Part shown: positions 8,791-18,228 of the stretch, piece by piece
Layout: the number at the start of each line of letters is the position of its first letter
How positions within the stretch are numbered: position 1 is the first letter of the stretch
The notes under the pieces: generated by a model
What the model was told of the DNA's origin: nothing
The model's input: the letters and a program-made list of their open reading frames with translations, nothing else
Database searches by the model: none
Made by a program: the position numbers and the translations under genes
Assembly: GCF_004339465.1 (NCBI RefSeq)
Contig: NZ_SMFY01000002.1
Span: 1,240,001-1,304,000 of the forward strand
Length of the DNA stretch: 64,000 nt
Source of the DNA: Ancylobacter aquaticus
Lineage (GTDB): Bacteria > Pseudomonadota > Alphaproteobacteria > Rhizobiales > Xanthobacteraceae
Reading direction: 5' to 3'

Positions 8791-9816
8791 ATGACCTCCA
8801 GCGCGCTTCGTCTTCCTCTCGGCATCTGCGCGTTCGTTCTCGCGGCCGGGGCGATCTATCTCGCCCGATCGGTCGTGGCGCCCGTTGCCTTCGCGCTGTT
8901 CATCATCGCGCTGGTCTGGCCGCTGCAATTGCGGCTGCAGCAGCGGCTGCCGGCGCTGGTGGCGATGATCCTCACCCTGACGCTGACCGTGCTCGCCCTG
9001 GCGCTGCTCGGCTATGTCACCATCTGGGGCTTCAGCCAGGCCGGGCGCTGGCTGATCGCCAATGCCGGCCGCTTCCAGGCGATCTACACCGAAACCGCCG
9101 CCCGGCTTGAGGAGATGGGCCTCTATTCGGCCGGCATGCTCGCCGACACCTTCAACGCCGGTTGGCTTATCGGCACCTTCCAGGGATTGGCCGGGCGGCT
9201 TAACGGCATCCTCGGCTTCGGCGTGGTGACGTTGATCTTCGTCATGCTCGGCCTGCTGGAGGTCAATATCGTCCGTACCAAGCTGCTCGCCGGGGCCGGC
9301 GAGACCGGCCGGCGTCTGGTGCGGGCAAGCGCGACGACAGCGGTGAAATTCCGCACTTACATGATGGTCCGAACGGTCATGAGCGTGCTCACCGGCGTCT
9401 TCGTCTGGGCGGTGTCCGCCGCCATCGGGCTCGAACTCGCGCTTGCCTTCGGCGTCATCGCCTTTGCGCTGAACTACATTCCCTTCATCGGCCCGCTGGT
9501 GGCGACCCTGCTGCCAACCTTCTTCGCCCTGGCGCAGTTCGGCTCGTGGGAGACGGCGGTGGCGGTATTCCTCGCCATGAACGTCATCCAGTTCTTCAGC
9601 GGCAGCTATATCGAGCCGCGCGTGGCCGGCAAGGCGCTGGCCATCTCGCCGTTCCTCGTGCTGTTCGCCGTGTTCTTCTGGGCGTTCATGTGGGGCCTGT
9701 CCGGCGCCTTCATCGGCGTGCCGCTGGTCATCGCCGCCCTCACCTTCTGCGAGGAGGGCGAGGGCACCCGCTGGATCGCCCGCCTGTTGTCCGGCCGCGA
9801 GGAGCCCGCGATCTGA
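8791..9816 (+). CDS. AI-2E-family transporter (PF01594)
   Basis: A 341-residue membrane protein of the AI-2E/PerM family: N-terminal two-helix unit, a coiled stretch (residues ~85-125), then a C-terminal bundle with the family's FALNYIPFIGPLVAT and SYIEPRVAGKALAISPF motifs. Members include TqsA-type AI-2 exporters, Na+/H+ antiporters and uncharacterised permeases, so quorum-sensing transport should not be assumed. The ATG at 8791 begins MTSSALRLPL directly before helix 1; an upstream in-frame ATG at 8689 adds an unlikely Cys/Pro-rich leader. Two bases separate it from the downstream hydrolase, indicating cotranscription. Confidence 0.9.
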   Translation: MTSSALRLPLGICAFVLAAGAIYLARSVVAPVAFALFIIALVWPLQLRLQQRLPALVAMILTLTLTVLALALLGYVTIWGFSQAGRWLIANAGRFQAIYTETAARLEEMGLYSAGMLADTFNAGWLIGTFQGLAGRLNGILGFGVVTLIFVMLGLLEVNIVRTKLLAGAGETGRRLVRASATTAVKFRTYMMVRTVMSVLTGVFVWAVSAAIGLELALAFGVIAFALNYIPFIGPLVATLLPTFFALAQFGSWETAVAVFLAMNVIQFFSGSYIEPRVAGKALAISPFLVLFAVFFWAFMWGLSGAFIGVPLVIAALTFCEEGEGTRWIARLLSGREEPAI

Positions 9817-9818
9817 CC

Positions 9819-11285
9819 ATGACCGTTCTTTTCGCCACCCTGCGCAGGGTTCTCAAATGGCTGGCGGTGCTGGCGCTTCTCCTGTTTGTCGCGTTCCTCG
9901 GCTCGCGTGTCTGGTTCGCCCAGAGCGGGCCGTCGCTGGAGCCGTGGCACACCTTCGTGCCGGAGGAGATGAGCGTCGCGGAACTCGACAAGGCGGACTG
10001 GCGCGCCTATCTCGCCCGCGAGGACAAGCTGTTCGCGGATGTCACCCGCGAGGTGGTGCAGAAGCTGCCGGAGGCGGACCATGTCCCCTCCAACCGCTAT
10101 TTCGCCGGTAGCGTCGTCTACCCGCCGAACCTCTCGCAGGATTTCAACCGTTCCTATGAGATGGCGCCCGCGGGCGATCCTGTCGGTGTGGTGGTTCTGC
10201 TGCATGGCCTGACGGATTCCCCCTACAGCCTGCGCCATGTCGCCCTGCGCTACCTCGCCAACGGCTTCCTCGTCGTCGCCCCGCGCCTTCCCGGCCACGG
10301 CACGGTGCCGGGGGGCCTCACCGCCGCGGAATGGGAGGACTGGCTGGCCGCCACCCGCCTCGCCGTGCGCGAGGCGGCCGCCCGCGCCCCGGGCAAGCCG
10401 CTGGAGATCGTCGGATTCTCCAATGGCGGGGCGCTGGCGCTGAAATACGCGCTGGACGCGCTCAGTGACGACACGCTGGCCCGCCCCGACCGGCTGGTGC
10501 TCATCTCGCCGATGATCGGCATCACCCGCTTCGCCCGCTTTGCCGGGCTGGCGGCACTGCCGGCCTGGCTGCCGGCCTTCGACAAGGCGGCGTGGCTCGG
10601 CCTGGTACCGGAGTTCAACCCGTTCAAGTACAACAGTTTCCCCGTCAACGGCGCGGTGCAGTCGCACCGGCTGACCCGGGCGCTACAGGCCTCCATCACG
10701 GCGCAAGCGCGCGCCGGGCGACTGACCGGGCTCGCGCCGGTACTCACCTTCCAGTCGGTGATGGACTTCACCGTCTCGACGCGGGCGATCATCGACGCGC
10801 TGTACAGCCAGCTTCCGGCCAATGCCAGCGAGCTGGTGCTGTTCGACATCAACCGGAACACCAAGCTGGGCCCGCTGCTGCGCGCCACATCCTATTCCGC
10901 ATTGCTGCGGCTGCTGCCGCCGCTGCCGCGCGATTTCCGTACCGTCATCATCACCAATGAAGACGCCCACAGCGATCAGGTGGTGGAGCGCTCCATTCCC
11001 GCCGGCGGGATGGAAGAGACGGTCCGCCCGCTGGGCCTCGCCTATCCGCTCGACGTCTATTCGCTCTCCCACGTCGCCCTGCCCTTCCCTCCGGAAGATG
11101 CGCTTTACGGCTCGCATCCCGACCCGGACGAGAATTTCGGGCTTCAGCTGGGCGCCATGGCGGTGCGGGGCGAGCGCGGGGCGCTGATCGTGAGCCTCGA
11201 CGCGCTGGTGCGGATGTCGTCCAACCCATTCTTTTCCTACATGAACGACCGGATCAAACCAGCCCCTGACCTGCCCGCGCCGTGA
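9819..11285 (+). CDS. membrane-anchored alpha/beta hydrolase
   Basis: A 488-residue protein with an N-terminal signal anchor (residues ~10-30: LKWLAVLALLLFVAFLG) and a large periplasmic alpha/beta-hydrolase domain. The oxyanion strand is VVVLLHGLTDSPYSL, the cap begins PRLPGHGTVPGG, and the nucleophile elbow is GFSNGG. A late SLSHVALPFPPED holds the likely catalytic His. The layout resembles monoglyceride lipase/carboxylesterase relatives (Hydrolase_4), but the total is unusually long because of an insertion after the nucleophile. It is coupled to the AI-2E-type permease gene; a joint role in export or turnover of a hydrophobic ester is only a guess. Confidence 0.85.
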   Translation: MTVLFATLRRVLKWLAVLALLLFVAFLGSRVWFAQSGPSLEPWHTFVPEEMSVAELDKADWRAYLAREDKLFADVTREVVQKLPEADHVPSNRYFAGSVVYPPNLSQDFNRSYEMAPAGDPVGVVVLLHGLTDSPYSLRHVALRYLANGFLVVAPRLPGHGTVPGGLTAAEWEDWLAATRLAVREAAARAPGKPLEIVGFSNGGALALKYALDALSDDTLARPDRLVLISPMIGITRFARFAGLAALPAWLPAFDKAAWLGLVPEFNPFKYNSFPVNGAVQSHRLTRALQASITAQARAGRLTGLAPVLTFQSVMDFTVSTRAIIDALYSQLPANASELVLFDINRNTKLGPLLRATSYSALLRLLPPLPRDFRTVIITNEDAHSDQVVERSIPAGGMEETVRPLGLAYPLDVYSLSHVALPFPPEDALYGSHPDPDENFGLQLGAMAVRGERGALIVSLDALVRMSSNPFFSYMNDRIKPAPDLPAP

Positions 11286-11295
11286 GCGGAGCCGG

Positions 11296-14200
11296 TCAGG
11301 CTGCCGCCGGCCGCTCCCGTCCTGCCGTCGCCAGATACAGCGCCGGCAGGAAGATCAGCGTCAGCAGGGTGGCCACCAGCAGGCCGCCCATGATGGCGAA
11401 GGCCATCGGGCCCCAGAAGACGGTGGGGGCGATGGGGATCATGCCGAGCACCGTCGACACCGCCGTCAGCATGATCGGGGTGAAGCGGGCGCTGGAGGCG
11501 TCGATCACCGCCTGCCGCGCGCTCTTGCCGCCGGCGCGTTCGGATTCGATCTGGCCGATGAGGATCACGGCGTTCTTGATGATCATCCCGATCAGCGCCA
11601 GCACGCCGAGAATGGCAACGAAGCCGAGCGGCCGGCCGGAAACCAGCAGCGCCAGCACGACGCCGATCAGCCCCAGCGGCGCCACGCTGACCACAAGAGC
11701 GGTCAACGAGAAACGCCGGAGCTGGAACATGAGGACGGTGAACATGATGAGGATCATCACCGGCACCACCGCCATGACCGACGCGAGCGACGAAGCACTC
11801 TCCTCCACCGTACCGCCCGTCTCGATGCGGTAGCCTTCCGGCAGCGTCTTCGCCAGCGCCTCGATCTTCGGCGCCAGTTGGTCCACCACCGTCTCCGGCA
11901 GCTCGCCGGGGGCGATGTCGGACTGCACGGTGAGCGCGGGCAGCCGGTCGCGGCGCCACACCAGCGGGTAGGTCTGCTCGTAGTCGAAGCTGGCGAACTG
12001 GCTGAGCGGCACGGTGCGCCCGCCCGGCAGCGGCACTTCCAGCGTGCGCAGCGTGTCGAGCGAGACGCGCTGCTCGTCCGTGGCGCGCAGCACCACGTCG
12101 ACGAGATAGATGTCGTCCCGCACCTGCGTCACCGGCGCGCCTGTGACGACCGTGTTCAGCACCGAGCCGATGGCCTCGGTGGAAAGCCCGAGGAGGCGCG
12201 CCTGATCCTGGTCGACACGGATGCGGATCTCGCGCGCCGGCTCGATCCAGTCATAGTTTACCGTGCGCGTCAGCGGATCGGCTGCGATCACCTCGGCGAG
12301 CTTGAAGGCGATGTCGCGCACCGGCCCCAGTTCCGGCCCCACCACCCGGTACTGAATCGGCCAACCCACCGGCGGGCCGAGTTCCAGCGGCGAGACGCGG
12401 CTGACCACATTGGGGAAGTCGTTGGCCAGCAGCGTGTCGAGCTTCGCCTCCAGGCGCTCGCGCGCCGGCACGTCCTTCGCCACCACCACGGCCTGGCCGA
12501 AAAAGGCGTTGGGCAGCTGGGCGTTGAGCGGCAGGTAGAAGCGGATCGCCCCGCGCCCGACATAGCCGCTCCAGCGCTCCACGTCGGGATCGTCCTGCAA
12601 GGCGTCGTCGAGCCGCTCCATGGCGCGCTCGGTGGCGAAGATCGAGGCGTTCTGAGGCAGTTGCAGGTCCACCAGCAGTTCCGGCCGGTCGGACGACGGG
12701 AAGAACTGGCGCGGGATGAGCGGCAGCGCCAGCACGGCGACGACGAAGAGCGCGAGCGTCACCGCGACGGTCAACCACGGCGCGTTCAGCGCGGTGGAAA
12801 GCAGGGAGCGATAGAGCCGCATCACCCGGCCGGGCTCGCCACCGGCGTTCTTCGGGGGTTTCAGGATGACAAGACCGATGAGCGGGGCGAACAGCACCGC
12901 CACCAGCCACGACACCAGCAGCGCGACCGTCACCACCGCGAACAGGGTGAAGGTGTACTCGCCCGCCGACGAGGCGGCGAAACCCACCGGCACGAAGCCG
13001 GCGATCGTCACCAGCGTGCCGGCCAGCATGGCGAAGGCGTAGGTCTTGAAGGCATAGACCGCCGCCACTTCCTTTGGCTCGCCGGCGGCGAGCCGGCCGA
13101 GCGTGGCGTCTGTGGTGGTCATGGCGTCGTCCACCATCAGCGCCAGCGCGATGATGAGCGCGCCGAGCGAGATGCGCTGCATGTCGATGTTGAGCAGCCA
13201 CATCACCGCGAACACGCCCGCCAGAGTGAGCGGAATGGTCAGCGCCACCATCAGGCCGGCGCGCACGCCGAGCGCGATGAAACTCACGACGAGAATGATC
13301 AGGATGGCCTGCCAGAGCGACGTCATGAATTCGGAAATCGCGCCGGCCACCGTCACCGCCTGGTCGGCCACCAGATGCGGCTCGATGCCGACCGGCAGTT
13401 CCGCCGTGATCGCCGCCATCGCCGTGTCGATGTTGCGCCCAAGCTGGAGAATGTCGCCGCCCTCGCGCATCGAAATGGCAAGGCCGATGGCCGGCTCGCC
13501 ATTGGTGCGGAACAGCGGGCGCGGCGGGTCGACATAGCCACGCCGCACGGTGGCGATGTCGGCGAGGCGCAGCATGCGCCCGTCCACGGCGAAATTGATG
13601 TTGGCCACATCCTGCTCGGAGCCGAAGGCGCCGGACACGTCGATCACCAGCGCCTCGTCGCCGGTCTGGATGGTGCCGGAGGGCTGCACCACATTCTGGG
13701 CGCGCAGCGCCGCCACCAGGGCCGAGCGGTTGATGCCGAGATTGGCGAGCTCCCGCACCGAGAATTCGACGAAGATCTGCTCGTCCTGCTCGCCCAGCAG
13801 CTCGATCTTGGCGACATCGGGCACATGCAGCAAGGTCGAGCGGGCCTGCTCGACATAATCGCGCAGCTCGCGATGGGTGAAGCCGTCGGCGGTAAAGCCG
13901 TAGATCAGGCCGAACGTGTCGCCGAACTCGTCATTGAAGCCCGGCCCCACCACCCCGCGCGGCAGGGTGTGGGCCATGTCGCCAATGCTCTTGCGCACAT
14001 GATACCAGACATCGGGCACCTCCTGCGCGGTGGTGCTGCCCTGCAGATTGACGAAGATGGTGGTGATGCCGGGGCGGGTATAGCTGCGGATGAAATCAAG
14101 ATGCGGCGTTTCCTGCAGCGTCCGCTCCAGCCGCTCCGTCACCTGCTGCAGCGTGTCCTCGATGCTCGCGCCGGGCCACGCCGCCTGCACCACCATGGTC

Positions 14201-14334
14201 TTGATGATGAAGGACGGGTCTTCCGCCCGCCCCAGCCGCGTATAGGCGAACAGGCCGGCCACCACCACGGCCAGCATGAAATAGATGACCAGCGACCGCT
14301 CGCGGACCGCCCATTCCGACAGGTTGAAACGCAT
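11296..14334 (-). CDS. RND-family efflux transporter, inner-membrane pump
   Basis: A 1012-residue pump of the AcrB/HAE1 superfamily with twelve helices and two large periplasmic loops. Helix 4 holds the proton-relay pair in MVDDAMT, and the C-terminal half has the usual GMIIKNAVILIGQIESER block. The porter domain motifs (PGASIEDTLQQVTERLER near residue 55) are typical of the short, AcrB-like pumps with two-component operons found in alphaproteobacteria. The ATG at 14334 shares its A with the adaptor's TGA; a GTG one codon earlier is possible. No outer-membrane TolC gene and no TetR-type regulator lie nearby, so an unlinked TolC is expected. Confidence 0.95.
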   Translation of the reverse strand: MRFNLSEWAVRERSLVIYFMLAVVVAGLFAYTRLGRAEDPSFIIKTMVVQAAWPGASIEDTLQQVTERLERTLQETPHLDFIRSYTRPGITTIFVNLQGSTTAQEVPDVWYHVRKSIGDMAHTLPRGVVGPGFNDEFGDTFGLIYGFTADGFTHRELRDYVEQARSTLLHVPDVAKIELLGEQDEQIFVEFSVRELANLGINRSALVAALRAQNVVQPSGTIQTGDEALVIDVSGAFGSEQDVANINFAVDGRMLRLADIATVRRGYVDPPRPLFRTNGEPAIGLAISMREGGDILQLGRNIDTAMAAITAELPVGIEPHLVADQAVTVAGAISEFMTSLWQAILIILVVSFIALGVRAGLMVALTIPLTLAGVFAVMWLLNIDMQRISLGALIIALALMVDDAMTTTDATLGRLAAGEPKEVAAVYAFKTYAFAMLAGTLVTIAGFVPVGFAASSAGEYTFTLFAVVTVALLVSWLVAVLFAPLIGLVILKPPKNAGGEPGRVMRLYRSLLSTALNAPWLTVAVTLALFVVAVLALPLIPRQFFPSSDRPELLVDLQLPQNASIFATERAMERLDDALQDDPDVERWSGYVGRGAIRFYLPLNAQLPNAFFGQAVVVAKDVPARERLEAKLDTLLANDFPNVVSRVSPLELGPPVGWPIQYRVVGPELGPVRDIAFKLAEVIAADPLTRTVNYDWIEPAREIRIRVDQDQARLLGLSTEAIGSVLNTVVTGAPVTQVRDDIYLVDVVLRATDEQRVSLDTLRTLEVPLPGGRTVPLSQFASFDYEQTYPLVWRRDRLPALTVQSDIAPGELPETVVDQLAPKIEALAKTLPEGYRIETGGTVEESASSLASVMAVVPVMILIMFTVLMFQLRRFSLTALVVSVAPLGLIGVVLALLVSGRPLGFVAILGVLALIGMIIKNAVILIGQIESERAGGKSARQAVIDASSARFTPIMLTAVSTVLGMIPIAPTVFWGPMAFAIMGGLLVATLLTLIFLPALYLATAGRERPAAA

Positions 14335-15419
14335 CACGAACCCGCCCCGAGCAGGCGCACCTTCTGGCCGGGATGCAGCGCCTGCACACCGGCCGTCACC
14401 ACGATCTCGCCCGGGCTGAGCCCTGTCTCGACGGCGACGGACGCCTGCGAGAAGCGACGCAGCTCGATGTTGCGCAGCGCCACCGTCCGGCTGGCGGGGT
14501 CATACACCCACACCGCGGGGCGCTCATTGACCGCCGTAAGCGCCGAAGCCGGAATCTCGATCGCCGCGTCGCTGCCGAGTTCCACCCGCCCGATGACCGT
14601 CGAGCCGAGGCGCATGGCGGCCGGCGGGTTGTCGAGCCCGATACGCACCCGGAAGGTGCGGGTGACGGGGTCGGCCTGCGGCGCCACTTCACGCACCCGG
14701 CCGATAGCGGTCACGGAGGGATCGTCGCTCAGCGTGACGGTGATGACCGGGTCTGCCGGCGCCGCGCGCAGGACATTCGCCGGCACGTCGAACACCGCGT
14801 CGCGCCCGCCCTGCCGGGCGAGTTGCAGGATCATCTGCCCGGCCTGCACCACCTCGCCCGGCTCGGCGCCGCGCGCCGTCACGGTGCCCGGGGCATCGGC
14901 GATGAGGTCGGTATAGCTGACATTGTCCTGCGCGGTCTTCAGCTGCGCCTCGGCATCGTCCACCCCCGATTGCGCCGCCTGCAAAGCGGTGCGCGCGGCG
15001 TCGTGGTTGGCCTGGGTAGTGAAGCCGTTACCGAGCAGCCGATCCTGCCGATCGAACGTATTGGCGGCGGTGACGAGCTGGCTCTCGGCAGCCGCCAGAG
15101 CCGCCTGCGCCGACCGCAGGGCATTCAACGCGTTTTGCGGATCGAGCCGGGCGACGACCTGCCCGGCCTTTACCTGATCGCCGACATTGGCGCTGCGCTC
15201 GATCATCCGGCCGGAAACGCGGAAGGCGAGCGCGGCCTCATCCTGCGCCTGCACATCGCCGGTGAAGGTGGCCACCTGCCCGCCAACACCCTTTTCCACC
15301 GTGACGACCCGCACCGGGCGGGGGGCCGGGGCATCGGCCTCGCTTTCCTGGCCGCAGCCGGCGAGAGCGAGACTGGCACCGAGCGCCATTACAGCCACGA
15401 ACGGCTTCATCGTCACCAT
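14334..15419 (-). CDS. RND efflux periplasmic adaptor lipoprotein
   Basis: A 361-residue membrane-fusion protein. The leader ends in the lipobox LAGC (Cys at ~22), so it is likely a lipoprotein. The order is typical: a first beta-barrel/lipoyl strand (RVVTVEKG), half-lipoyl ALAFRVSGRMIERSANVGDQVKAGQ, a helical hairpin (residues ~85-165) with coiled-coil alanines, the second lipoyl half APGTVTARGAEPGEVV, then a beta-barrel and membrane-proximal domain. It bridges the pump downstream with an outer-membrane channel. The start has a GAGGAG site. The stop overlaps the pump start as TGATG, consistent with translational coupling. Confidence 0.94.
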   Translation of the reverse strand: MVTMKPFVAVMALGASLALAGCGQESEADAPAPRPVRVVTVEKGVGGQVATFTGDVQAQDEAALAFRVSGRMIERSANVGDQVKAGQVVARLDPQNALNALRSAQAALAAAESQLVTAANTFDRQDRLLGNGFTTQANHDAARTALQAAQSGVDDAEAQLKTAQDNVSYTDLIADAPGTVTARGAEPGEVVQAGQMILQLARQGGRDAVFDVPANVLRAAPADPVITVTLSDDPSVTAIGRVREVAPQADPVTRTFRVRIGLDNPPAAMRLGSTVIGRVELGSDAAIEIPASALTAVNERPAVWVYDPASRTVALRNIELRRFSQASVAVETGLSPGEIVVTAGVQALHPGQKVRLLGAGS

Positions 15420-15664
15420 AGCGGCCTGCTCCTCACAAACGCCATTCCCGGCGCCGGCGTTGTCGAATGGAGCTCATCCGCGACGTCTCCGGCCGCCGGC
15501 CTGATCCTACCGTCACAGTACAGCGGCCAAGCGACACGTAAACGACCCTTTTTGCATGTCCTATGAGATACCCCCATTCAGACCGGGGACAGGGTCGACT
15601 CGCCTTTGGCGCATCGGCGCGCTAATGCTGGCGCTCATTACAGGCAGGGGCCTGCGGAGGCAGA

Positions 15665-16882
15665 ATGCGTCTGGTCGTTGTTGCGTTGGCTATGGCCCTG
15701 TGCGCGGGATGCTCGAACAGGCCGGTGGGTGTGTTGACGCCCGTCGAGGCTGCCGTGCCCGGCACCACCAAGGTCGACCTCCTTGTGGCCACCACCCGCG
15801 AGGCCTCCAACGACGTCGCCACGCTCTATACCGGCGAGCGCGCCGCAGGCGTCTCGCTCGACGCCTTCACCGTCTCAATTCCCCCGGACAGCCGCCGGCA
15901 GATCGGCGAGGTGCAGTGGCCGCGCAGCCTGCCGCCCAACCCGGAAACCGACTTCGCCACCCTCGCGGTGAAGCCGCTGCCCGACGTGAAGGCAGCCAAG
16001 GGCTGGCTTGACGGGCACCTGCCGAAGAGCCGGCGGGTGCTGATCTTCGTGCACGGCTTCAACAACCGTTTCGAGGACGCCGTCTACCGCTTCGCCCAGA
16101 TCGTCCATGATTCAGGCTCGGAGGTGGCGCCGGTGCTGTTCACCTGGCCCTCGCGCGCACGGGTGTTCGACTATCTGTTCGACCGCGAGAGCACCATCGT
16201 CTCGCGCGACGCCTTCGAGGACACGGTCTGGCAGGTCGCCAGCGACCCGCGGGTCGAGGACGTGACCATCATGGCCCATTCGATGGGTGCGTGGCTGGCG
16301 ATGGAGAGCCTGCGGCAGATGGCGATCCGCCACGGCAAGCTGCCCGCCAAAATCCGCAACGTCATCCTCGCCTCGCCCGATGTCGATGTCGACGTGTTCG
16401 CCTCGCAATGGCGGGCGCTTCAGGGCACGCAGGCGCGCTTTACCCTGTTCGTCTCGCGCGACGACCGGGCGCTGCAGGTGTCGCGCCGCATCGCCGGCGG
16501 CGTGGATCGGCTGGGGATGATCGACACGCAGCATTTCTATGGCGAGCTGCAGAAGTCCGGCATCGTGGTGATCGACCTCACCGCCATGCGCAGCGGCGAT
16601 TCGCTCAACCACGGCCGCTTCGCCTCCTCTCCGGAAGTGGTGCAACTGATCGGCCAGCGGCTGGTGAACGGCCAGACCGTGACCGATTCCGACGTCAGCC
16701 TCGGCGACCGCATCGCGGCGGGAGCGATGGGGGTCGGGCAGACCGTAGGCAGCGCGGCGGGACTTGCCATCAGCGCGCCGCTCGCCGTCATCGACCCGAA
16801 CACCCGCCGCACCTATCAGGGGCAGGTGGAGCGCTTCGGGCGCACCGTGACCGAGACCGTCGAGGACCCAGGCGCCGACTAG
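15665..16882 (+). CDS. alpha/beta hydrolase lipoprotein (DUF900 type)
   Basis: A 405-residue protein with a short lipoprotein leader (ALCAGC) and a DUF900-type alpha/beta hydrolase core: the strand IFVHGFNNRFEDAVYR, the segment APVLFTWPSRARVFDYLFDRES typical of this family, and the nucleophile elbow MAHSMGAW. A later DDRAL and HFYGE may supply the acid and His. The C-terminal ~80 residues are Gly/Ala-rich and of unknown fold. It was placed by GGAGG five bases from the ATG. It diverges from the RND operon across 245 bases in which I see no clear site. Family members are uncharacterised esterase-like proteins. Confidence 0.88.
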   Translation: MRLVVVALAMALCAGCSNRPVGVLTPVEAAVPGTTKVDLLVATTREASNDVATLYTGERAAGVSLDAFTVSIPPDSRRQIGEVQWPRSLPPNPETDFATLAVKPLPDVKAAKGWLDGHLPKSRRVLIFVHGFNNRFEDAVYRFAQIVHDSGSEVAPVLFTWPSRARVFDYLFDRESTIVSRDAFEDTVWQVASDPRVEDVTIMAHSMGAWLAMESLRQMAIRHGKLPAKIRNVILASPDVDVDVFASQWRALQGTQARFTLFVSRDDRALQVSRRIAGGVDRLGMIDTQHFYGELQKSGIVVIDLTAMRSGDSLNHGRFASSPEVVQLIGQRLVNGQTVTDSDVSLGDRIAAGAMGVGQTVGSAAGLAISAPLAVIDPNTRRTYQGQVERFGRTVTETVEDPGAD

Positions 16883-16889
16883 GCGCCTC

Positions 16890-18095
16890 TCAGCTCGCCA
16901 GGAAACCGATCGCGGCGGCGTTGATGATGTCGATGAAGAAGGCCGACACCAGCGGCAGGATGATGAACGCTCGGGGCGAGGGGCCGTGCGTCTTGGTGAC
17001 GGCGGTCATGTTGGCGATGGCGGTGGGCGTGGCCCCCAGGCTGATGCCGGTGAAGCCGGCGGAGATCACCGCCGCCTGATAGTCGCGCCCCATCGCCGGG
17101 AACACCACGAAGATGATGTAGGCGACCGCCGCCACCGTCTGCACGGCGAGCACCACGACCAGCGCGATCCCCAGCCCGCCAATGCTCCACAGCTGCATGC
17201 TCATCAGCGACATGGCGAGGAAAACGTTCAGCGCGAGGTCCGACACCAGCGCCAGCGCCCGTGTGCGGGTGGGCCAGCGCACGCGCGGCAGGAGGCGTGG
17301 CACGGTGTTGGTCAGCACGATGCCGACCAGCAGGCAGACCACGAACATCGGCAGTTTCAGCCCGGTCCACTCCACCGCCTCCTCAAGGCCGAAGGCGATG
17401 AGGATGGCGACGTTGAGCACCAGCACGGTGCGCAGCAGGCTGACATGGCTGATGTCGTCATCCGTGCGCTCGTCCACCGCCTTGGGCAGGCCGACAACGG
17501 CCTCCTGGCCGGGTTCGCTCTTCAACTCGTGGCGGGTGATGAGATAGCGCGCGATCGGCCCGCCCGCGAGGCTCGCCAGCACGAGGCCAAGCGTCGCCAC
17601 GGCAATGCCGACCTCCATTGCATTGGCGACGCCGAAGCGGTCCGCGATCAGCGGTGCCCAGGCGATGGTGGTGCCGTGGCCGCCGATCAGCGAGGCCGAG
17701 CCGAGGAACACGGTGAGCCCTTCCGGCAGATTCAGCAGGCCGACAGCGCCGAGCGCGATGGCGTTCTGGATGACCAGATAAACCACGGTCAGAACGAGAA
17801 GAACCACCAGCGGCCGGCCGCCCGCCAGCAGGTCGTCGAGCCGGGCATTGAGGCCGATGCCGGTGAAGAAATAAAGCAGCAGCAGATCGCGCGCGGCGAG
17901 ATCGAAGACGATGGCGGTATCGGAGAACTGATAGGCGACCAGCGTCGCCAGCGCCGCCAGCAGGCCGCCGGTCACGGCCTCGGGGATGTTGAACTGGCCG
18001 AGCGGGGGAATAGCCCTGTTGATGCCGGAGCCGACGAAGAAGACGACGATGGCGATGGTGAAGGTGAGAAGTCCTGAAATCTCGATCGTCGACAT
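16890..18095 (-). CDS. gltS: sodium/glutamate symporter GltS
   Basis: A 401-residue protein of the ESS family (PF03616) with about twelve helices in two inverted halves. The diagnostic reentrant loops are visible: GGHGTTIAWAP in the first half and FTGISLGATPTAIANM in the second. It imports L-glutamate with Na+. The ATG at 18095 (MSTIEISGLL) is favoured because the longer frame adds a Cys/Ser-rich leader encoded by the GCTGC repeat tract. The stop lies seven bases from the stop of the convergent hydrolase gene. Confidence 0.94.
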   Translation of the reverse strand: MSTIEISGLLTFTIAIVVFFVGSGINRAIPPLGQFNIPEAVTGGLLAALATLVAYQFSDTAIVFDLAARDLLLLYFFTGIGLNARLDDLLAGGRPLVVLLVLTVVYLVIQNAIALGAVGLLNLPEGLTVFLGSASLIGGHGTTIAWAPLIADRFGVANAMEVGIAVATLGLVLASLAGGPIARYLITRHELKSEPGQEAVVGLPKAVDERTDDDISHVSLLRTVLVLNVAILIAFGLEEAVEWTGLKLPMFVVCLLVGIVLTNTVPRLLPRVRWPTRTRALALVSDLALNVFLAMSLMSMQLWSIGGLGIALVVVLAVQTVAAVAYIIFVVFPAMGRDYQAAVISAGFTGISLGATPTAIANMTAVTKTHGPSPRAFIILPLVSAFFIDIINAAAIGFLAS

Positions 18096-18125
18096 CGTCA
18101 CCCCGTCGTCACTGCCCCGCAGCGC

Positions 18126-18223
18126 GCTGCAACTTCCGCTGCAGGCACGGCTGCACATGCGGCTGCAGCCGCTGCTGCCACTTCAAGCTGCAAGGCCGCT
18201 GCAACGCTGCACCGCCCGGCTGC
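18126..18223. repeat. GCTGC-rich tandem-like tract
   Basis: Ten copies of GCTGC fall within 98 bases; the first four begin exactly 12 bases apart (18126, 18138, 18150, 18162) and the others at irregular 3-13-base spacing. It lies between the GntP-type gene and gltS, inside the presumed gltS leader, and codes for nothing convincing. Confidence 0.7.
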
Positions 18224-18228
18224 CGCCT

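Noticed and set aside
8791..9816. AI-2 quorum-sensing transporter as a function
   Set aside because: The family name is historical; members do many things and no luxS or other quorum gene is nearby.
11878..14916. Long open frame antisense to the RND pump
   Set aside because: It is the mirror of a GC-rich coding sequence, is His/Arg/Gln-rich with no domain, and the RND protein is certain.
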